Below, in pieces: positions 60,229-64,000 of a stretch of DNA of 64,000 nt. The position numbers and the translations under genes are program-made. The notes under the pieces were generated by a model, which saw only the letters and a program-made list of their open reading frames with translations, was not told the DNA's origin and made no database searches. Source of the stretch: DAOUTY01 sp964453665 (GTDB lineage Bacteria; Chloroflexota; Dehalococcoidia; SZUA-161). The stretch covers positions 62,001-126,000 of the forward strand of contig CAYVQT010000001.1 in the NCBI GenBank assembly GCA_964453665.1, given 5' to 3'. Positions within the stretch are counted from its first letter, which is position 1. Each line of letters opens with the position of its first letter.

Positions 60229-61088
60229 GCCCGCAGCCCCCTGCCCGTGATACGAATAAAGATGTCCTCCAGCGTAGCCTCCTCGCTGTGAATGGTGACC
60301 ACCTTCTGCCGTGAGAAAAGGTCACGTACGGCTTCGGGAGTATCGGTAGAGTCCAGCGGAATCTCATAATACTCAAGACCGCTGCCGGCTGCCACCTCCG
60401 CCTTGAGCGCTCTCTTGCCGTAGGTCTGTTTGAGGTTATGCGGTGTATCCAGAGCGACTATCTTCCCCTGGTTGATGAAGGCCACGCGGTCGCTGAGCTT
60501 GTCGGCCTCCATCATATCGTGGGTGGTCAGAAAGACGGTGGCTCCGCGTTCGCGCTCCTCGAGGATTACAGCGCGTATCGCCTCGGCGGACACGGGGTCC
60601 AGCCCCGAGGTGGGCTCATCGAGGAACAGTATTTGGGGCCGGTTTACCAGGCTGCGCGCTACCATAAGGCGCTGCTTCATTCCCTTGGAGAACTCCTCCA
60701 CCTTGTGTTTCCCCCACCCTTCAAGGCCGATACGGGTCAGCAGCGCTTCGTCATCAAATCCACTTATGCCGAACAGGCGTGCAAACAACCTGAGGTTTTC
60801 GCTGGCGCTCATCTGCTCATAGAGATTGGTGTACTCGAAGCAAACGCCTATCTCAGCCTGCACCTTCTCAGTATCCCCGGCGATATCCCGGCCCAGCACG
60901 GTCGCCTTACCCCCCTTTGGCTTCATCTGGCCGGTGAGCATCTTCCATGTCGTTGTTTTGCCAGCGCCGTTAGGGCCGAGAAAGCCTAAAATCTCGCCCC
61001 GGGCTACCTGGAAGCTGATATGGTCTACAGCGACAAGATCCCCGTACCAGTAGGTCAGGTCCTCAGCGATAATCGAATAATCAACCAT
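60225..61088 (-). CDS. ABC exporter ATP-binding protein
   Basis: The protein has 287 residues. Walker A is GPNGAGKTTTW near 39, the signature is EFSKGMKQRL (in place of LSGGQ), Walker B is ILFLDEPTSGLDP, and the switch His is in LTTHDMMEA. The C-terminal extension is typical of drug or lipid ABC-2 systems. GGAGGTAG lies before the ATG. It is first in the exporter operon. The regulator gene upstream is on the same strand but is separated by an AT-rich repeat. Confidence 0.93.
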   Translation of the reverse strand: MVDYSIIAEDLTYWYGDLVAVDHISFQVARGEILGFLGPNGAGKTTTWKMLTGQMKPKGGKATVLGRDIAGDTEKVQAEIGVCFEYTNLYEQMSASENLRLFARLFGISGFDDEALLTRIGLEGWGKHKVEEFSKGMKQRLMVARSLVNRPQILFLDEPTSGLDPVSAEAIRAVILEERERGATVFLTTHDMMEADKLSDRVAFINQGKIVALDTPHNLKQTYGKRALKAEVAAGSGLEYYEIPLDSTDTPEAVRDLFSRQKVVTIHSEEATLEDIFIRITGRGLRA

Positions 61089-61398
61089 GACGCTCTACCT
61101 CCAACAGTGTCTAAGGCACAACAGGCCAGCGACGCGCAGTCATCTATCTGTAACGGAATAAATAGTTACGCATGAACATTTAATAAATCCCAAATCCGAA
61201 GCTCTAAATACTAAACAAAATCGAATTATCAAATCTCAAATGTCCAAAACATTATTAAATAATCAGGTTTAACCCAGTTTTATTTCTGAATGCATCAAGA
61301 TGTGTATTTTAAAATTGAAATCTTTGAATTTGTTTAGTGCTCAGGTATTAGTATTTAGAATTTTCACATATTGTGCGCATACATTTGTGCCGTCGAAT
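61089..61398. repeat. AT-rich gap with long inverted words
   Basis: There is no gene. CTAAATACTAA (61204-61214) is the inverse of TTAGTATTTAG (61348-61358), and CTAAACAAA (61211-61219) is the inverse of TTTGTTTAG (61329-61337). The composition is much more AT-rich than the flanks. It looks like a small imported or mobile-derived element between regulator and exporter genes. Confidence 0.55.
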
Positions 61399-61884
61399 CT
61401 AGGGCGAAACCCTCCTATTTTTTCCCTGCTCCCAGCGTTCCAGCACCGCAAGCCATTCCCGTTCCCAGAACATATATAGATTTCGCATACCCTCCAGCCG
61501 TTGTTTTACCTGTGAGTCCTTGCCTTCGAGCATTTCCAGCCCCCGCTCCAGGAGGCTGCGAAACTCACTTATCTTGGTCAGGCTTTCTTTCATCACAGCG
61601 TTCCAGGCATCCGGCTTGATGAGAAAGTAATCCCTGCGCTGCCCCGGCAGCACTGTTCGCTCGATTATACCAAGCCTGATCAGCATCCGGGTCATAGAGC
61701 TGATAGAGCCTTTGCTGGCCAGCAGGGCATCCGCCAGCTCGCTTGCGGTTTGATGAGGCGGATCGCAGATCAGGAGCCAGCCCAGAATCCGTCCTGCCAT
61801 TCGGGGCAGACCGCGCTGCTCGAAGAACAGGCCGACCTCTTCCACGAAACGCTGCTGTTTTGAACGTTCTTCCTCTTCGTTCAC
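61399..61884 (-). CDS. GbsR/MarR-family transcription regulator
   Basis: The protein has 161 residues. An N-terminal helix (RFVEEVGLFFEQRGLPRMAGRILGWL; first half typical of GbsR) is followed by a winged helix with LADALLASKGSISSMTRML and the wing GQRRDYFLIKP, then a coiled C-terminal helix. The start is GTG with GGGGTG upstream. Proteins of this type often control ABC-2 exporters, as the neighbouring operon suggests. A dyad upstream may be its own operator. Confidence 0.87.
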   Translation of the reverse strand: MNEEEERSKQQRFVEEVGLFFEQRGLPRMAGRILGWLLICDPPHQTASELADALLASKGSISSMTRMLIRLGIIERTVLPGQRRDYFLIKPDAWNAVMKESLTKISEFRSLLERGLEMLEGKDSQVKQRLEGMRNLYMFWEREWLAVLERWEQGKNRRVSP

Positions 61885-61931
61885 TTTTCACCCCTCGATG
61901 CTATGTTTCACTATATATCAAGTATAGTAAA

Positions 61932-61951
61932 TATTGAATATTCAGTCAATA
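61932..61951. promoter_or_regulatory. Candidate operator of the GbsR-type regulator
   Basis: TATTGA (61932-61937) and TCAATA (61946-61951) form a dyad around ATATTCAG in a very AT-rich stretch about 50 bp before the gene. It is a plausible autoregulatory site. Confidence 0.4.
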
Positions 61952-62135
61952 CTAAACTAATTAATCATTCCTCCCTATTTCTCACGTCATTGCGAGGCAT
62001 CCTGAGTGCATCGAAGGGCCGCGTCCCTATGTCATTGCTTCGCCTTCGTAGGAAGGCTCGCAAAGACAAAAAGAGAGCGCATGAATGACATACTAACTGC
62101 TCCCGTAAAGAACGGCTAAATCCGAGTGTGATTTC

Positions 62136-62162
62136 GTAGGGGCGAGGTGACCTCGCCCCTAC
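62136..62162. repeat. GTAGGGGC palindrome, copy G (variant core)
   Basis: 12-bp perfect arms around three bases. Ends GTAGGGGC and GCCCCTAC are conserved, but the inner stem is GAGG/CCTC instead of GGTTCG/CGAACC. Confidence 0.8.
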
Positions 62163-62197
62163 GTTTAATCTAACGGACTCGCAAAGACATAGGGGTA

Positions 62198-62219
62198 GGC
62201 AGGAGCATCCGCTCCTGCC
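62198..62219. repeat. Palindrome with GGAGC-ATCC-GCTCC core, copy 2
   Basis: Perfect 9-bp arms GGCAGGAGC and GCTCCTGCC around ATCC. It shares core and loop with 28801-28822. Confidence 0.65.
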
Positions 62220-62299
62220 ATATATAGGGCTACCCTTCAATCAGTCGTGGGTGAGGCAAGGAGGCTGTACCTTGATAAACAAAGGCAGCAATTCTAACC

Positions 62300-62328
62300 T
62301 TGTGAACCGTTTCCCAATACCCTATAAT
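62300..62328 (+). promoter_or_regulatory. Promoter of pabB
   Basis: TTGTGA (62300-62305), a 17-bp spacer and a perfect TATAAT (62323-62328), about 38 bp before the ATG at 62366. Confidence 0.7.
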
Positions 62329-62365
62329 TTAGCCAAAGCTAGCAATACTGTGATTATTTAGCAAG

Positions 62366-63832
62366 ATGATGAACAAGGCCGATATGAGCAGACGCCTGCC
62401 CCTGGTGGAGGAGATTTATAACCCCCCTGCTGCCCCACATGCCTTTGAGCTATTCAAGGACAGGCCCTTCAGCTTTTTCCTTGACAGCGGGATGGACCCC
62501 CGGAGGCTGGGACGCTACTCCTATATGGGCAGTGACCCCTTTCTGGTGATGAAAAGCCGTGGGAGCGTGATCACGCTTCTAGACTCCGCGGGCGAGAAAT
62601 CCATCTTTGGCAACCCTTTCGACGTGCTCGGTGAACTTCTCCACGAATACAATCTGGGCAGTAATTCCCTCGCGCTGCCCTTCATCGGGGGAGCTGTGGG
62701 CTACCTGAGCTATGACCTGGGTCATTTCGTCGAGAAGCTGCCCTCCACGGCGGTTGACGACCTGCAGCTTCCCGAGTGCTATCTGGCATTCTACGATGCA
62801 GTGATTGCCTTCGACCACCTGGAAGGCCGGTCCTATGTCGTTGCTACCGGCTTCCCCGAAACAGGGAGCGCCCGGCTTGCCCGGGCCGAGGTCCGCCTCG
62901 AAGAGCTGCGGCGCACCCTGACCGGAGCGCCCCGCCCGGATGACTATGAGGAGGCACTTTTCGACCAGCCCGTTGAAAGCCCGGTGGGCCTGAGTTCCAA
63001 TTTCACCCACGAGGGCTACGTCGAGGCAGTACAGGCCGTCAGGGACTACATCATGGCCGGTGACATCTTCCAGGCCAATATCTCCCAGCGGTTCGACGCC
63101 GATATGCCCCTCCACCCTTACGATCTCTACCGCCGGCTGCGGCGTATTAATCCCGCACCCTTCGCCAGCTACCTCAACCTCGACGGCGTTACCGTGGTCA
63201 GCTCCTCCCCCGAGAGATTTCTGCTCGTTCGCGGCGATATGGTGGAGACACGCCCCGTCAAGGGCACCAGGCCCCGCGGCAAGGACGAGGCATCGGATAA
63301 AGCCCTGGCCCGCGAGCTGGTGCAAAGCATCAAGGACCAGGCAGAGCACGTGATGATCGTTGACCTGGAGAGGAATGATCTGGGACGCGTTTGCCGCTAC
63401 GGAACAGTAAGGGTCAGTGAACTGGCCGCCCTGGAAAAGTACGCCACCGTGTTCCATCTGACCTCAACCGTCGAGGGCCAGCTTCGCCCCGGCAAGGGGG
63501 TCATCGACCTGCTCAAGGCCACCTTCCCCGGTGGCTCTATTACCGGCGCACCCAAGGTGAGAGCTATGGAGATCATCGACGAGCTTGAGCCCACCAGGAG
63601 GAGCGTATACACCGGTTCTATAGGCTATCTCAGCTTCGATGGAAATCTCGACCTCAATATCGTCATACGCACCATTCTGGTGAAAGAGGGCAGGGCCTAT
63701 TTCCAGGTGGGCGGGGCAGTTGTCTACGATTCGGATCCCGAGGGGGAATATATAGAAACGCTGGACAAGGCTAAAGCCCTGATCCGCGCTTTAAGTATGG
63801 TACCAGAGCTGGTAACGGAGGGCACGGTATGA
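62366..63832 (+). CDS. pabB: Aminodeoxychorismate synthase component I (PabB)
   Basis: The protein has 488 residues of the chorismate-utilising family. Several signatures favour PabB over anthranilate synthase: RPVKGTRPRG has Lys where TrpE has Ala (PIAGT), ERNDLGRVC has Glu-Arg-Asn-Asp, and HLTSTVEG is PabB-like. The C-terminal GSITGAPKVRAMEIIDELE is common to both. It makes 4-amino-4-deoxychorismate from chorismate and ammonia for folate. Its TGA overlaps the ATG of the glutaminase subunit (ATGA). TrpE remains possible because trp genes could follow outside the window. Confidence 0.82.
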   Translation: MMNKADMSRRLPLVEEIYNPPAAPHAFELFKDRPFSFFLDSGMDPRRLGRYSYMGSDPFLVMKSRGSVITLLDSAGEKSIFGNPFDVLGELLHEYNLGSNSLALPFIGGAVGYLSYDLGHFVEKLPSTAVDDLQLPECYLAFYDAVIAFDHLEGRSYVVATGFPETGSARLARAEVRLEELRRTLTGAPRPDDYEEALFDQPVESPVGLSSNFTHEGYVEAVQAVRDYIMAGDIFQANISQRFDADMPLHPYDLYRRLRRINPAPFASYLNLDGVTVVSSSPERFLLVRGDMVETRPVKGTRPRGKDEASDKALARELVQSIKDQAEHVMIVDLERNDLGRVCRYGTVRVSELAALEKYATVFHLTSTVEGQLRPGKGVIDLLKATFPGGSITGAPKVRAMEIIDELEPTRRSVYTGSIGYLSFDGNLDLNIVIRTILVKEGRAYFQVGGAVVYDSDPEGEYIETLDKAKALIRALSMVPELVTEGTV

Positions 63833-64000
63833 TTCTGCTCATAGATAATTACGACTCCTTTGTCTACAACCTGGCGCAGTACATCGGCGAGCTGGGATGG
63901 GAGCCTGTGGTGCACCGCAACGACGCTATCGGGCTGGACGAGATAGAACAAATGGCTCCGAGCCATATAGTTATCTCTCCGGGACCCTGCACCCCGCTGG
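63829..64000 (+). CDS. pabA: Glutamine amidotransferase subunit PabA/TrpG, 3' end outside window
   Basis: The first 57 residues are visible and match class I glutamine amidotransferases of chorismate enzymes: ILLIDNYDSFVYNLAQYI at the start and HIVISPGPCTP before the edge. The catalytic Cys lies beyond the window. It supplies ammonia to the overlapping PabB; such subunits are often shared with TrpE. Confidence 0.88.
   Translation, partial: MILLIDNYDSFVYNLAQYIGELGWEPVVHRNDAIGLDEIEQMAPSHIVISPGPCTPL

Larger units (their letters stand above)
61960..62299. repeat. Repeat cluster upstream of pabB
   Basis: There is no gene. Dispersed words include CATTGCGAGGCATCCTGAG (near 61986), CATCGAAGGG, a GTCATTGC...CTCGCAAAGACA stretch, palindrome copy G at 62136-62162 and the GGAGC palindrome at 62198-62219. 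Confidence 0.55.

Noticed and set aside
30594..62162. CRISPR array from repeated palindromes
   Set aside because: Copies are single, kilobases apart, without spacers or cas genes.

Overview
The window reads as a chromosomal segment of an anaerobic Chloroflexota bacterium, most likely of class Dehalococcoidia. This is inferred from gene content and style, not from a marker-gene search. The supporting signs are a CIRCE-controlled hrcA-grpE-dnaK operon, frequent TTG and GTG starts behind good Shine-Dalgarno sites, a folD-fhs C1 module joined to a large iron-sulfur flavoprotein, secreted IPT/TIG-repeat proteins, an FtsZ/tubulin-like GTPase, several crotonases, and many dispersed short palindromic repeats. 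No 16S or 23S rRNA, tRNA, CRISPR array, prophage or classical insertion sequence was recognised. There is one stand-alone 5S rRNA and one REP-associated tyrosine transposase (RAYT).

Layout. 1-9.2 kb: the tail of a PAS histidine kinase, a Kef-type antiporter, recJ, and the heat-shock operon dnaK/grpE/hrcA, with CIRCE and a promoter upstream. 9.2-17 kb: fabH, a sodium:solute symporter, an MBL-fold protein, a tubulin-like GTPase followed by a small two-helix membrane protein, and two secreted or surface proteins (IPT repeats; collagen-like). 17.3-23 kb: a promoter and structured leader, then folD, fhs and an 835-residue ferredoxin/NuoG-like/GltD-like fusion with a GIY-YIG-like tail. 23-30.3 kb: 5S rRNA, clpC, an old-yellow-enzyme/FadH-type reductase, a VOC epimerase-like protein and radA. 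30.8-36.1 kb: three tandem crotonases, then a DtxR-type regulator with feoA and feoB. 36.4-42.3 kb: a NYN-domain protein, a two-component cluster (kinase, lone receiver, receiver-PAS-kinase), and padR-MFS. 42.5-54.7 kb: mnmE, PAC2, ftsH, nurA, three export or peptide-hydrolysis genes, the RAYT, a small barrel-domain protein and herA. 55-64 kb: a DUF3068 protein, an ATC-hydrolase/DUF6125-like protein, mntP, a three-gene ABC-2 exporter with a GbsR/MarR regulator, and pabB-pabA running off the right edge.

How the genes fit together. FolD, Fhs and the iron-sulfur flavoprotein form a tetrahydrofolate C1/redox unit, and pabB/pabA supply the folate precursor p-aminobenzoate. The reductase, VOC protein and crotonases suggest acyl-CoA or cyclic-acid metabolism. 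HrcA/CIRCE, ClpC, FtsH and DnaK form a proteostasis set. NurA, HerA, RecJ and RadA are recombination and end-processing functions.

The most unusual feature is a family of 27-28 bp palindromes (GTAGGGGC...GCCCCTAC) scattered from 30 to 62 kb. One perfect copy lies in frame inside the RAYT gene itself and another degenerate copy lies just upstream, supplying the stop codon of the preceding gene. Other copies differ by paired changes that keep the palindrome. Other points worth following are the tubulin-like GTPase with its small membrane partner, the ferredoxin-GltD-GIY-YIG fusion, long perfect intercistronic hairpins, and a promoter region with three GTAAC words spaced exactly 11 bp apart.
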